A stretch of 64,000 nt of DNA from Leptolyngbya sp. FACHB-321 (GCF_014695975.1 NZ_JACJPI010000071.1:91169-155168); one strand, 5' to 3'. Numbered from the stretch's first letter, positions 54,028-63,715 are shown. Program-made: numbers and translations. Notes: generated by a model from the sequence alone, not told the origin.

Positions 54028-55089
54028 ATGCACCTATTTGTATTGTCAGAAATTTATCTTAAGAATAATCGAGTTGGTTGGGCAGTAAACCATACGCTTG
54101 AAACGATACTGGCAGATGTTTGTGAGACAACGTTCTTATATCCTTCAAGCAATAAGAAGATAGGCTTGTTCAAGCGTTATCGGCATCGCCTTTTTAAGTC
54201 ATGGTATGAACTAAAGGATCTGCCCACTTTAGGCAATGGACCAAACGTGCTGTTGGCTGTAGGTATGACGCCCTTTTTTTTGTTGTCTATGCACACGCTT
54301 AGACCGTTGCTAAAACAGTTTGATCTTCGAGTTGCTTATTTGTTAGATAGTTTTGAACCCAATCACATCGATCGCTCCATTGTTGCTGACCTAGATCATT
54401 TATTTGTCATTGATGCTGAGGCGGCGGCTGAAATTAATAGCACATTCCCGATTGCAACTACTTTTCTGCCCCTAGCAACTGATGCCTTAAGATTAGGTTC
54501 AAACGCAAGGCAGCGACCCATTGATATTATTAACTACGGTAGAACAAATCTTGAGCTACATAAATGCTTGCAATCGTACTACTCGCAACCTTGTAGTGAG
54601 CGCTTGTATTATCACTCTACATTTAACAGCTCTATCGTTCATGATTTGGGAGAGCATATTACTTTACACTCAAAGCTATTAAGTCGATCGCGTATCAGTC
54701 TCTGCTTTGAACCAAGTCAGATTGATCGCTTTTGCGGTCGTTCACCCATTTTGTTCCGGTGGTTTGAAGGTTGGGCTGGTGGCTGTACTATCGTGGGTAA
54801 AAGACCATTAAGCAAAGGTGTAGCCTCACTGATGGATTGGGAAGATAGCACCATCGAACTGCCAGACGAGGCATCAGAATGGGTTCCCTTTCTAGAAGGG
54901 TTATTAAATGATGATCAGTTCCTCACTGCTAACTCACAGAGAAATTCGCTTGAATGTTTGTTGCGACATGACTGGCGCTATCGCTTAAAAGATATGTTCA
55001 ATGTTTTAGCTTTACCGCTCTCAGAGCAGCTAAAAGCTGAACTGTTAGCTTTACAGCAAAAGATTGAGCAGCAAAAAAAAGATTGTTGA
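54028..55089 (+). CDS. Glycosyltransferase-like protein (GT-B, group 1 C-terminal type)
   Basis: The protein has 353 residues from the ATG at 54028 (MHLFVLSEIYLKNNRVGW); a TTG six codons upstream is the alternative. An N-terminal Rossmann-like half contains NVLLAVGMTPFFLLSMHTLR, RVAYLLDSFEPNHID and DHLFVIDAEAAAEI. The C-terminal half resembles Glyco_trans_1 domains of the CgeB type: RPIDIINYGRTNLELHKCLQ, SRSRISLCFEPSQID, LFRWFEGWAGGCTIVGKRPL. It ends in a Gln/Lys-rich helix. Specificity is unknown. Codon and base composition are more AT-rich than neighbours, as is common for polysaccharide genes. Confidence 0.75.
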   Translation: MHLFVLSEIYLKNNRVGWAVNHTLETILADVCETTFLYPSSNKKIGLFKRYRHRLFKSWYELKDLPTLGNGPNVLLAVGMTPFFLLSMHTLRPLLKQFDLRVAYLLDSFEPNHIDRSIVADLDHLFVIDAEAAAEINSTFPIATTFLPLATDALRLGSNARQRPIDIINYGRTNLELHKCLQSYYSQPCSERLYYHSTFNSSIVHDLGEHITLHSKLLSRSRISLCFEPSQIDRFCGRSPILFRWFEGWAGGCTIVGKRPLSKGVASLMDWEDSTIELPDEASEWVPFLEGLLNDDQFLTANSQRNSLECLLRHDWRYRLKDMFNVLALPLSEQLKAELLALQQKIEQQKKDC

Positions 55090-55148
55090 GTCAGTGACCC
55101 TATCAATGAGGTGCTGCTTCAACCTGAAGTTTGAGCCGGAACGCCTCT

Positions 55149-58100
55149 TTAGGGACGAGCTTGATTCCAAGGAATCATAACGTCGATCGCCAGCCTGCGT
55201 GCAACTTCGTAAGCTCCGTAGCGATTTAAATGGCTGGGGTCGGAAAAGTAGGCGGGTTGGTTTGCCAAAGACTGATTCAAATCGCGATAGACAAACCCTA
55301 ACTGGGTAGAAAGACGCAGCATGTGTTGCTGAAAAGCCTCTTCGTGTCGCTTGCGCGTTGGATCGAGGTAATCTCCTGTCAGCGGCAAATTGACAAAGAC
55401 CAGTGGAATTTGATGCGTTTGACTGAACTGAACTAAGTTTGTCAAAGCTTGAGCTTGGCTGCCTTCAAGGTTAAAGGACTCATAGTCAGAGTCGTAGTCG
55501 CCATTCACGCGGGCATACTTCTGGTAATACGTAGCGGGGTTGAACTGATTCGGCAACGGTAAAAAGCCATCTATGTCGATCGCGCTCTGTCCGTCAGAAA
55601 GTACAGAGCCTGGAGAGTTTGCAGCAACAGCGCCTGGACTGGTTGCCTCACTAAGATTATTGGGCGTAATCACGTCATTCAAGGCGATCGCAGTAGGGCT
55701 TTTGGGTACTAAGCTGACCAGCCCGTCACGCAAGAAACGTTTGAGGTTGTCACGCTGAGAGTAAAGGGCAGAAAGTCCCTCAAGACCTTGATTCAGTTTC
55801 TGGTTAACCGTTCGGTAACCGCCCGTTAGCGACGTGGCTGGCGCTCCTGCAACTGAGCTTGCTGCTGCCATCTCTGTCTTGTTGGTTTCCAACTCTTGAG
55901 GGATCGGCACTTCGGCTGTAGCTGTGCCAGGAATGGGCGATCGACCTGCTGCCAGCGTCTGATAGCCATCAGAGGCGATAATGCCATCATACGTTACGTC
56001 ACTGCGACCGCTATTAAAGGCACGGGCACCATCCGCCCACAAAATCAATTTGGGCAATTTGTCTTGGGGTAGCAACTGTCGCACGATCACATCAACAACC
56101 TGAGCGGTTGCGCCATTCACACCAAAGTTGAAGATTTTTGCGCCGCTATAACCCTGTTCAGCCAACGTTTTTTGAAGTGCAATTGGATCAACACCACGTA
56201 AGGCTCTTGAGCTGCCAATGATTAAGATATCCGGCGTACCGTAGTCTGTAAGGTATGCCTGGTAAAGGGCAAGCTTTTCGTCGAGCTGACGACTGTTGAA
56301 GGTGGGATACGACTCTAACCCGCGCAAGAGATTGCCTGCTTTGGGTCGCAGTGGTGAAGCGGGCAGTGCAGCGGCAACCAAACCACTAGAGTCTGCTGCT
56401 GGGGAAGACGCGATCGCACCTGGTTGCGTGAAGCCAGACTTGTTGAAAACAGTTGGATCCCCAGGCTTGCTTTTCTTCAACGATAGGGTCGGAAAGGGTT
56501 GGGCTGGGGCTGGAGCCGAGGAGGCTGGGGGTTCTATCTCTTTAGCGATCGGTGCCGGTGGAGGTGTTTTTACCCATTGGCTCAGCAGCCAGTCGGCTTG
56601 AACAACAAGCAATAAGCCGAGCGTACCCCAAACTACTGCTACAGAGGCGCTGCGCTGCGTCGTTAACCCAGAGCGGTAGGAGCGTTGCAGTTGTGGGCTA
56701 GGGGGTACCGTTTCTAGAGGCACGAAAAGCTGTGACCAGAGGAGCGATCGCTGCACACGCTGGATAGAGTTGTCCCACAGAGTGCCTAACCATGACTGTG
56801 ATGCTTCAGATGCTTGCTCTGTACGAAGCACCAAGGCTCCAGGTGGTGACAGCAAATCGCCGACATATGCATCAGACACTGCGAATTCGGGAGCTGCTTC
56901 AGGCACCAGGCGATCGCGCGAAGCAAAATCGACACCGTAGCTCCACAGGGGCTGTTTTTGCCCTGCGCGGCGACCATAAATCCGTACTCCTGCAATCGCC
57001 GGAAGTTGCAACGGTTTGAGAAACCGCGCGATCGCTCCACCCATCTGGCTTTGTGACGGGCATAGAGGCGCCTCACCCATCACATGCAGCAAATCTGCTT
57101 TTTGCCGAACCTGTAGCTGAATACCACCAGTGGCGAGCTTGGTGTCTAAGTCAGGGTTTAGCATCCGAGTTAACAGGAAGGCAATTGCGTCCAAATTGCC
57201 CTCTTGAGCCAGATTAAGCGCCGTTTTGGGTTGGGGATCGGTAGACAGATCGAGCCAATGTACCCATAGAGGCGCAGGTGTAGTGCCATTCTGGTGCCCA
57301 GTGCTGCTAGCTGCCTCAACAAGGTCACTGCTTGCATCTTGAGCAAAGCCGTAGAGTGTGGCAGCACGAATGCCCTGAGGCGAGAGCGCTTCTAGCAAGG
57401 GGACGATCGCCGCGATCATGGTCAGCTTATCCGGCTTAGCTGACTGCATACCTCGACACGTTAAGTGAAGGGTTGCATCCTTCAGCAAGGCAGAGGTCTC
57501 CACCTGGTAGGGCAGCAGAATGCGGTTAAGTAAGCGGGTAATGGACTGCACATCGCCCCAACGCGCCCATGCCTTCAAAATGTCGTTGGGCGGCGTTAAA
57601 TCAACTCTTAACAACCACTCTGGCTTCGTTTCACCAATGACCTGCCCAAAGATCACGGCATCCTGAAACCCTTTGAGTTCGAGTGCGCGCAGCCGTTGGG
57701 CGATCGGTTCTGCTAACAGCAGCGGGTCAGGACTGTAGGCAGACTCGCAGACGATGAAGAGGCGTTGGGGAGACGGGGGCATGGCGAGTGGCGAGTGCGT
57801 TTCGACCTGAGCGCTCAGCCCAATGGGAGTGGAAGAAGCGTCTGGCTGAGAGGGCTTGGGGCTTCCTTGTCGAATACGGACGGCAATGCCAAGCGAACCA
57901 AAGACATCGCTCAAATGACGGGCGATTGCCTCTGGCTGACCTTGACGTGCTGCATGAAGCATCGAAACACCCGTTGCTTCAATGTTGCATTCTTGAGAGG
58001 CAGAGCCAGCAAGCTCTGAGAGCGATCGTGGTTTTGTTTGTTCTGGTGATCGCGTTGTTTCAAGCGATCCTGGCTCTAAGGCGGGGCGATCGGCTGCATG

Positions 58101-58433
58101 AGGCACAAATGATTCTGTCCACTCTGGCTTGGAGCATTGCGGTAGCCGCCCATAGACAATCACACGATAGACTGGAGGAGCCTCCGGTGGTAGCTGATCA
58201 GCTAGTGCTGTCACAGAGAGTGCCTGTCTTAGTTTTGGTATGACCACAGCACCAGACGGACAAGGACTTCCTTCTAATAAGAGATGAAGGTTGTTGCCAC
58301 GCAGTCTGCTCTTTACCCGCACGTATGGCAGATCTACTTGCTGTTGTATCCAACCGTTCAGCAAAGTGCCGTCCACTCTTGGAGAGCGTTTTTCACGAGC
58401 CGAGGAAGGATTCTGTCCATGTACATCCAGCAT
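55149..58433 (-). CDS. DUF1574 protein: repeated N-terminal modules, membrane helix and SGNH-like C-terminus
   Basis: The protein has 1094 residues; the ATG at 58433 follows AAGGCG. Residues 20-570 contain four related modules of about 120-140 residues, each ending like RVIVYGRLPQCSKPEW, AVIFGQVIGETKPEWLLRVD or GVRIYGRRAGQKQPLWSYGV. A membrane helix lies near 604 (VVWGTLGLLLVVQADWLL), then a Pro-rich linker. The C-terminal 400 residues are SGNH-like: ILIIGSSRALRGVDPIALQ (about 739), FNFGVNGATAQVVD, KLILWADGARAFNSG and DPSHLNRYGAYEVARRL (about 1066) with a Ser...Asp-His layout. The family is cyanobacterial, function unknown. It converges on the polysaccharide locus, so a role in polymer acylation or deacylation is a reasonable guess. 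Confidence 0.85.
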   Translation of the reverse strand: MLDVHGQNPSSAREKRSPRVDGTLLNGWIQQQVDLPYVRVKSRLRGNNLHLLLEGSPCPSGAVVIPKLRQALSVTALADQLPPEAPPVYRVIVYGRLPQCSKPEWTESFVPHAADRPALEPGSLETTRSPEQTKPRSLSELAGSASQECNIEATGVSMLHAARQGQPEAIARHLSDVFGSLGIAVRIRQGSPKPSQPDASSTPIGLSAQVETHSPLAMPPSPQRLFIVCESAYSPDPLLLAEPIAQRLRALELKGFQDAVIFGQVIGETKPEWLLRVDLTPPNDILKAWARWGDVQSITRLLNRILLPYQVETSALLKDATLHLTCRGMQSAKPDKLTMIAAIVPLLEALSPQGIRAATLYGFAQDASSDLVEAASSTGHQNGTTPAPLWVHWLDLSTDPQPKTALNLAQEGNLDAIAFLLTRMLNPDLDTKLATGGIQLQVRQKADLLHVMGEAPLCPSQSQMGGAIARFLKPLQLPAIAGVRIYGRRAGQKQPLWSYGVDFASRDRLVPEAAPEFAVSDAYVGDLLSPPGALVLRTEQASEASQSWLGTLWDNSIQRVQRSLLWSQLFVPLETVPPSPQLQRSYRSGLTTQRSASVAVVWGTLGLLLVVQADWLLSQWVKTPPPAPIAKEIEPPASSAPAPAQPFPTLSLKKSKPGDPTVFNKSGFTQPGAIASSPAADSSGLVAAALPASPLRPKAGNLLRGLESYPTFNSRQLDEKLALYQAYLTDYGTPDILIIGSSRALRGVDPIALQKTLAEQGYSGAKIFNFGVNGATAQVVDVIVRQLLPQDKLPKLILWADGARAFNSGRSDVTYDGIIASDGYQTLAAGRSPIPGTATAEVPIPQELETNKTEMAAASSVAGAPATSLTGGYRTVNQKLNQGLEGLSALYSQRDNLKRFLRDGLVSLVPKSPTAIALNDVITPNNLSEATSPGAVAANSPGSVLSDGQSAIDIDGFLPLPNQFNPATYYQKYARVNGDYDSDYESFNLEGSQAQALTNLVQFSQTHQIPLVFVNLPLTGDYLDPTRKRHEEAFQQHMLRLSTQLGFVYRDLNQSLANQPAYFSDPSHLNRYGAYEVARRLAIDVMIPWNQARP

Positions 58434-58789
58434 GAGCGCCTTATACAGTTGCGGTTAAATCAGTTGCGGTTAGATGCGGTTGCGAGCAAACCTATGACTA
58501 AAGTATGAGATTCAGTCATTTTGCCCCATATGAATAACACATACCTGGGGATCTGACACAGTTTGTATGTAACTCTAGATCTAAACATATAGACCTGAGT
58601 ATCAGACTTTCAGTGCTACTCACTTCATCAAGCAAGTTTGCACCATCATAACGGCTACGTTGCCGTAAAGCTGACAGAGACACTGAATCCATCTCTCCTT
58701 AGAGCGAATGGTCAGAGCAAATGATCGGTGCCATTACCGTTGGCATACAGTCCCAACGCAGTTACTAATAAACCTTACGAGCTTTAACT
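58434..58789. other. Divergent intergenic region
   Basis: This 356-bp stretch lies between the DUF1574 gene (leftward) and the small conserved gene (rightward). It should contain both promoters. No dyad, RNA or ORF with support was seen. Confidence 0.4.
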
Positions 58790-59053
58790 ATGTCATTAGA
58801 AGAATCCGAAAAAGCGCTTCAAGCTAGCGATATTCAAGCTGGCGCGGATGCTGTACCCTTTGTACCGCCAACCTTTTTGTTAAGTCTTGCTACTGCACCC
58901 GTGTTGTTCGCCCTTGTAGGTGGTAAAGCCTTGACTAAAGCTGTCTATGAACTGAGTGTGTTTAGTGAAGAAATTTTTCGGGGCGATCGCCTCCCTGTGC
59001 TTCACTTCCCCAGCAATACTGCCTCCAATCCGGATGACAGCGCCGCTCCTTAA
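58790..59053 (+). CDS. Small conserved cyanobacterial protein, function unknown
   Basis: The protein has 87 residues and starts at ATG 58790. A Ser/Glu/Ala-rich N-terminus precedes a hydrophobic patch FVPPTFLLSLATAPVLFALV (about 24-43), then GGKALTKAVYELSVFSEEIF and RGDRLPVLHFP, with a disordered tail. I recognise no domain. It lies 99 bp upstream of ppc in the same direction. Confidence 0.7.
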   Translation: MSLEESEKALQASDIQAGADAVPFVPPTFLLSLATAPVLFALVGGKALTKAVYELSVFSEEIFRGDRLPVLHFPSNTASNPDDSAAP

Positions 59054-59152
59054 CATTTCCTTGACTCAAAAAGTAAATTGGTGGCTCTCGCAGCCACAAA
59101 ACTGAGGATTACCCCATAGAATTATTGAAATATCTTTGACAAGAGCAGCCTC

Positions 59153-62100
59153 ATGAGTTCGACACGACCTTCGTCAGATGATGGATTGAACTCTGGAACA
59201 GCGATCGAGTCCATAGTTCCCGAGGCTATGACTGTGACCTCTACTTCTGATTTGTTTTTGCGGCATCGGCTCAAGATTGTTGAAGATCTATGGGCTTGTG
59301 TGCTGCAAGAGGAATGTGGTCAGGAACTAGTCGATCTGCTGAATCAGTTGCGGGAGCTATGTTCACCGGACGGACAAGCGCCCAGTTTTTTAGAGTCAGA
59401 AGTGTTACGGGTGGTAGAGCGGTTAGACCTTAACGAGGCAATCCGGGCAGCGCGTGCTTTTGCGCTCTACTTCCAACTCATCAACATTGTGGAGCAGCAT
59501 TACGAGCAGCGCGATCAGCAGCAGCAATACCGAGCCTCACGCGATACTGCGTCATCGGCTGCGGTAGAGCAAAGTAAGACGATCGCAGGTTATCCCGGCT
59601 CACATGGCGAATCGTCAACGCCACTGGGCAGGCTCGAAGCAGATCTGCTGGAAAAAAGCCTGCAAGATCCAGAAGCGCGTAGAGAGATGGGTACGTTTCA
59701 CTGGCTCTTTCCCAAGCTTCGTAGCCTCAATGTGCCGCCGCAGCACGTCCAAAATTTAATCAAGCAGTTGGATATTCGGTTGGTTTTTACAGCCCATCCG
59801 ACTGAAATTGTGCGGCATACTATTCGCGACAAGCAGCGTCGGATTGCGCGCATTTTACGCCAGCTTGACCAGGTAGAAGATCGGCTCACTGCTCAGGGGC
59901 TTCCGGCTGCCTCTTGGGAAGCAGAGGTCTTGCGCGAACAATTGACAGAAGAAATTCGCCTTTGGTGGCGCACTGACGAGTTGCATCAATTCAAACCAAC
60001 GGTGCTGGATGAAGTGGACTACACGCTGCACTACTTTCAAGAAGTGCTGTTTGATGCAATTCCGCAGCTTTACCAACGCTTTAAGCAAGCGTTGCATGCG
60101 TCCTTTCCAACGATGGAACCACCCAGCAACAACTTCTGTAAATTTGGCTCGTGGGTGGGGTCCGATCGCGATGGCAATCCTTCAGTCACACCGCAAATCA
60201 CCTGGCAGACTGCGTGTTATCAGCGTGGCATGGTCATCGAAAAATACATTCAATCAGTGCATCGGCTCAAGGACTTGCTAAGTTTGTCGCTGCATTGGAG
60301 TGATGTCCTGCCTGAACTGCTGGAATCATTGGAGCAAGACCAACTCCAAATGCCTGTGGTCTATGATCAGCTTGCCATTCGCTATCGCCAAGAACCCTAT
60401 CGACTCAAGCTGTCGTATATTCAAAAGCGTCTGGAGAATACGCGCGATCGCAATGCCATCATCAACAACAGCGATTGCTTACGCGGTGATGCCCCAGACT
60501 CTAACCCCAACACTATCTATGCCTCTGGCGCAGCTTTTCTAGCAGAACTACGCTTGATCGAGCGGAGCTTGACCGAAACAGGCTTAAGCTGCCGTGATCT
60601 GGAAACGTTGATCTGCCAGGTCGAAATCTACGGCTTTACGCTGGCGCATCTAGACGTACGCCAGGAAAGTACGCGCCACTCTGACACTATTGGCGAAATT
60701 GTTGACTACCTTCAACTGCTGGCTAAGCCATACAACGAGCTAACAGAATATGAGCGGACGCTCTGGCTAACAACCGAGCTACAGACACGCCGACCACTGA
60801 TTCCTACTGAGTTGAACTTCTCAGCTAAAACGCGCGAAGCCGTCGAAACCTTTCGTATGGTGCGGCGGCTCCAGCAGGAGTTTGGTACCGACATTTGCAA
60901 CACCTACGTGATTAGCATGAGTCATGAGGTGAGCGACCTGCTGGAGGTGCTGCTTTTAGCGAAGGAAGCCGGACTATATGATCCTGCGACTGGCACGAGT
61001 GCCCTTCATGTAGTGCCCCTCTTTGAGACGGTGGAGGATCTGCTTAAAGCGCCATCCGTGCTGAAACACTTGTTTGAGTTGCCCCTCTATCGAGCCGTGC
61101 TAGCGGGTGGCTATGCCCAGCTAGAAGCGCAAGCACCATCGCTCCAGGAGGTCATGCTGGGCTACTCCGACAGCAATAAAGACTCCGGCTTCCTAAGCAG
61201 TAGTTGGGAAATTCACAAGGCACAACAAGCATTGCAGACAGTGGCGGAGCAGTACGATGTGTCACTACGCATCTTTCATGGTCGAGGTGGCTCAGTCGGT
61301 CGAGGCGGCGGACCTGCCTACGAAGCAATCTTGGCGCAGCCTGGTCGGAGCGTGAATGGACGCATCAAAATTACAGAGCAGGGCGAGGTGCTGGCATCAA
61401 AATATTCGTTGCCGGAACTGGCGCTGTATAACCTGGAAACCGTCACGACGGCAGTGATTCAGGGCAGCCTACTGCGTACTGGGTTTGATGACATCCAGCC
61501 CTGGCACGAAATTATGGAAGAACTGGCAGCACGATCGCGCAGCCATTATCGTGCCCTTATCTATGAACAACCAGATTTTCTGGACTTCTTTTTGCAGGTC
61601 ACGCCGATCGAAGAAATCAGCCAGCTTCAAATTAGCTCTCGTCCAGCACGGCGCGGTGGCGGCAAAAAAGATCTTAGTGGTCTACGGGCAATTCCGTGGG
61701 TATTTAGCTGGACACAAAGCCGCTTTCTCCTGCCTGCCTGGTATGGCATGGGCACGGCACTAAACGACTTTTTAGTTGAAGAACCTGAAGAACATTTGAA
61801 GCTCTTGCGCTATTTCTACTTCAAGTGGCAGTTCTTTAAGATGGCAATTTCCAAAGTCGAAATGACTCTCTCTAAAGTCGATCTGCAAATTGCTGGACAC
61901 TACGTTCACGAACTTGCTAAGCCAGAAGACAAAGCGCGACTGGAGCCAGTGTTCGAGCAAATTTCCAATGAATACCATCTGACACGCGAGATGGTGCTTG
62001 CCATTACGGGGCACAAGCGTTTGCTGGATGGTGATCCCGATTTGCAGCGATCGGTGCAGTTGCGTAACGGCACGATCGTGCCCCTTGGCTTCCTGCAAGT

Positions 62101-62242
62101 ATCGCTGCTGAAACGGCTGCGACAGCACAATACAGAAGCCGTGACAGGGGTGGTGCGATCGCGCTATAGCAAAGGTGAACTGCTGCGGGGTGCCCTGCTG
62201 ACCATCAACGGCATTGCCGCTGGAATGCGGAATACAGGCTGA
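59153..62242 (+). CDS. ppc: Phosphoenolpyruvate carboxylase
   Basis: The protein has 1029 residues, typical of cyanobacteria. It makes oxaloacetate from PEP and bicarbonate, replenishing the incomplete TCA cycle. Catalytic motifs: [12 protein letters not shown] with His about 214, [12 protein letters not shown] (about 337), [17 protein letters not shown], the mobile Arg-rich loop [14 protein letters not shown] (about 707) and [13 protein letters not shown]. The C-terminus ends in RNTG as in other PEPCs. The plant-type N-terminal phosphorylation site is absent. The start is ATG at 59153. Residues 130-160 form a low-complexity insert. Confidence 0.98.
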   Translation: MSSTRPSSDDGLNSGTAIESIVPEAMTVTSTSDLFLRHRLKIVEDLWACVLQEECGQELVDLLNQLRELCSPDGQAPSFLESEVLRVVERLDLNEAIRAARAFALYFQLINIVEQHYEQRDQQQQYRASRDTASSAAVEQSKTIAGYPGSHGESSTPLGRLEADLLEKSLQDPEARREMGTFHWLFPKLRSLNVPPQHVQNLIKQLDIRLVFTAHPTEIVRHTIRDKQRRIARILRQLDQVEDRLTAQGLPAASWEAEVLREQLTEEIRLWWRTDELHQFKPTVLDEVDYTLHYFQEVLFDAIPQLYQRFKQALHASFPTMEPPSNNFCKFGSWVGSDRDGNPSVTPQITWQTACYQRGMVIEKYIQSVHRLKDLLSLSLHWSDVLPELLESLEQDQLQMPVVYDQLAIRYRQEPYRLKLSYIQKRLENTRDRNAIINNSDCLRGDAPDSNPNTIYASGAAFLAELRLIERSLTETGLSCRDLETLICQVEIYGFTLAHLDVRQESTRHSDTIGEIVDYLQLLAKPYNELTEYERTLWLTTELQTRRPLIPTELNFSAKTREAVETFRMVRRLQQEFGTDICNTYVISMSHEVSDLLEVLLLAKEAGLYDPATGTSALHVVPLFETVEDLLKAPSVLKHLFELPLYRAVLAGGYAQLEAQAPSLQEVMLGYSDSNKDSGFLSSSWEIHKAQQALQTVAEQYDVSLRIFHGRGGSVGRGGGPAYEAILAQPGRSVNGRIKITEQGEVLASKYSLPELALYNLETVTTAVIQGSLLRTGFDDIQPWHEIMEELAARSRSHYRALIYEQPDFLDFFLQVTPIEEISQLQISSRPARRGGGKKDLSGLRAIPWVFSWTQSRFLLPAWYGMGTALNDFLVEEPEEHLKLLRYFYFKWQFFKMAISKVEMTLSKVDLQIAGHYVHELAKPEDKARLEPVFEQISNEYHLTREMVLAITGHKRLLDGDPDLQRSVQLRNGTIVPLGFLQVSLLKRLRQHNTEAVTGVVRSRYSKGELLRGALLTINGIAAGMRNTG

Positions 62243-62255
62243 TTTGAACACAGTT

Positions 62256-62486
62256 ATGAATCATCGTTGGCAATCTCGCTGGTTAAATGGTGCGCTGATC
62301 CTACTGATCGGCTTCACTGTTCTGCTTGGAGGTTGCCAAGCCTCGCCTGCAACGATTACGACCAGTGCTGATGTCGTTTACCAACAGCGATCGCCTAGCC
62401 GGGATGGCACTGGTAAATTTTACATGGGTAGAGAAATCGCGCAAGCCATAGGTCATGAGCGCATCGAAGCGTGCGGTAATACCTGA
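62256..62486 (+). pseudogene. Truncated lipoprotein-type SAM methyltransferase
   Basis: The fragment has 76 codons starting at ATG 62256, 13 bp after ppc. It opens with a lipoprotein signal (LNGALILLIGFTVLLGGCQA, lipobox LLGGC). Then DGTGKFYMGREIAQAIGHE matches the conserved start of cyanobacterial exported class I methyltransferases. In intact genes this is followed by a further 150 or so residues with the SAM-binding GxGxG region. Here homology stops after GHE (62459) and the frame ends seven codons later at TGA 62486. The remaining gene is missing and replaced by unrelated sequence, so this looks like a gene cut by an insertion or rearrangement. Confidence 0.75.
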
Positions 62487-62588
62487 CGGTAGTGTTTCCT
62501 TTTCTAATAAGTCAACGACTGCCTGTTGAATGCGTGCTCTCGCTTCTGCTTGCTGTTGCTGGTTCCAACTGGGTTCGGATGCGACCGG

Positions 62589-63080
62589 TTAAGCAGGACT
62601 TAACTCAACGGGTCGTTTGTCGATGCCGTAGTGGAGGTAGTGGCTCTGCTCAATCGCTAGCCTCCAGTCTTGAGCCCGTTTCTCCACTTCCTGCTGATGC
62701 TGGCACCAGTCGTGATAGCCAAGGAGGTTCTGAGCGATCGTGACGATAGCGTGGACTAAGGCATGGCCTTCTAACGGCTTATCTGTATACAGGACATGCC
62801 CAAAGATGTAAGAACGTATGGCAATGCGTCCGAGTAACCGATTGGTTTGTTCGAGCCCCGTCCAACCCTGCTCAATTTCGGCATTCAGATCGTTCAAGAA
62901 CTTATCGGCTTTGCTAGTCACGCGGAACTGTCGCCGTCGCGCTGCTTTGAGAATACGGTCCAGTGCTTTGGTGTCGAGGCTGTTGCGACCTTGAGCAAAG
63001 TGCCAGTGCTGCACAAAGGTGGCTTGATTGCCCCAGAGCATCTGCAGGTCGGCATTCAAGAGATACGATCCCGCTTGCAT
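62589..63080 (-). pseudogene. Accessory gene fragment with in-frame stop, function unknown
   Basis: There are 164 codons from ATG 63080: RILKAARRRQFRVTSKADKF, LNAEIEQGWTGLEQTNRLLG, RIAIRSYIFGHVLYTDKPLE, LVHAIVTIAQNLLGYHDWCQ and EKRAQDWRLAIEQSHYLHYG. After the TAA at 62589 the same frame stays open with convincing protein sequence (WNQQQQAEARARIQQAVVDL, LEKETLPSGITARFDALMT) up to the methyltransferase breakpoint near 62454. I therefore read this as one longer gene broken by a nonsense mutation and truncated at the junction. No named family was recognised; no transposase motifs are seen. Confidence 0.6.
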
Positions 63081-63104
63081 CGGTAGACGCGATTTAATTG
63101 AGAA

Positions 63105-63165
63105 AACAACGTAGGAGTGCTTCTGAGAAGATGTTCTACGTTGTTCTAGTAGTAAAACAACGTAG
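63105..63165. repeat. Three copies of a 10-bp motif, two forming a perfect palindrome
   Basis: AACAACGTAG occurs at 63105-63114 and 63156-63165, and its complement CTACGTTGTT at 63136-63145. The last two make a perfect 10-bp hairpin with a 10-nt loop; the first can pair with the same middle copy. The cluster sits just upstream of the start of the minus-strand gene fragment, as an operator would. Confidence 0.8.
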
Positions 63166-63341
63166 ACTCTTGACAGTAGGCTTGAGGAGCTTCCAGGCGT
63201 GTGTTGGGATGAGACGCTCAATGCTGGGAGTAATCAAAATGTTTAATTACCTCACCTTTTTTTGCTTTCATGTTCTCTTGCTTCGCATAAATGTTGATGA
63301 AAGTAAGAGTAGATGGATGTAATGACGACTAAAAAGAGAGG

Positions 63342-63376
63342 CTAGAAATTAGCAGGCTACATCTAAAATTAGCAGG
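63342..63376 (+). repeat. Direct repeat of AATTAGCAGG at 20-bp spacing
   Basis: CTAGAAATTAGCAGG (63342-63356) and CTAAAATTAGCAGG (63363-63376) share the 10-mer AATTAGCAGG exactly 20 bp apart. A shorter relative, CTAAATTAGCTG, lies at 63446-63457. Such phasing is typical of multi-site transposase binding ends. Confidence 0.7.
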
Positions 63377-63684
63377 TGCTTGTTTACCTTCTAGAATTAA
63401 AAACTAAGACTAAGGAAGGTCATTTAGGTTCAACCTTCAATCGGACTAAATTAGCTGCTCACCGCGGTGAAAGCATGCCGATCGCAACACTATGGGGAGT
63501 GGTTGGGAGCGATGAGGCTGCTTGAAAAAAGATGTGTGGTCTCTATCGACACTATAGACACGCTGCTTAAAGCAGCGATCAATCGCACTGATGCCTGTTT
63601 GCTAAGAACATATCACGGCCCTTGGCACTGGTTCTTATTGCCCTGCCGCCATGAGACTTTATAGCTGTGAATGAGCAAAAGATA

Positions 63685-63715
63685 TGGCACAATTTGCAAA
63701 TGAGTGGCACAATTT
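63685..63715 (+). repeat. Direct repeat of TGGCACAATTT at 20-bp spacing
   Basis: TGGCACAATTT occurs at 63685-63695 and 63705-63715, exactly 20 bp apart, with TGCAAATGAG between. The form resembles tandem transposase-binding sites at ends of Tn7- or Tn5053-like elements, but no transposase gene is in the window. Confidence 0.7.

Noticed and set aside
57788..58243. 151-codon plus-strand ORF
   Set aside because: Antisense to the DUF1574 gene; no start signal or recognisable features.
61772..62251. 159-codon minus-strand ORF
   Set aside because: Antisense to the 3' end of ppc.
62589..63080. Transposase gene
   Set aside because: Considered because of flanking repeats, but no DDE, HUH or serine/tyrosine recombinase motif is visible in the frame.
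63467..63664. 65-codon ORF in the right tail
   Set aside because: No start signal, no motif, and it lies between repeats of a probable mobile remnant.
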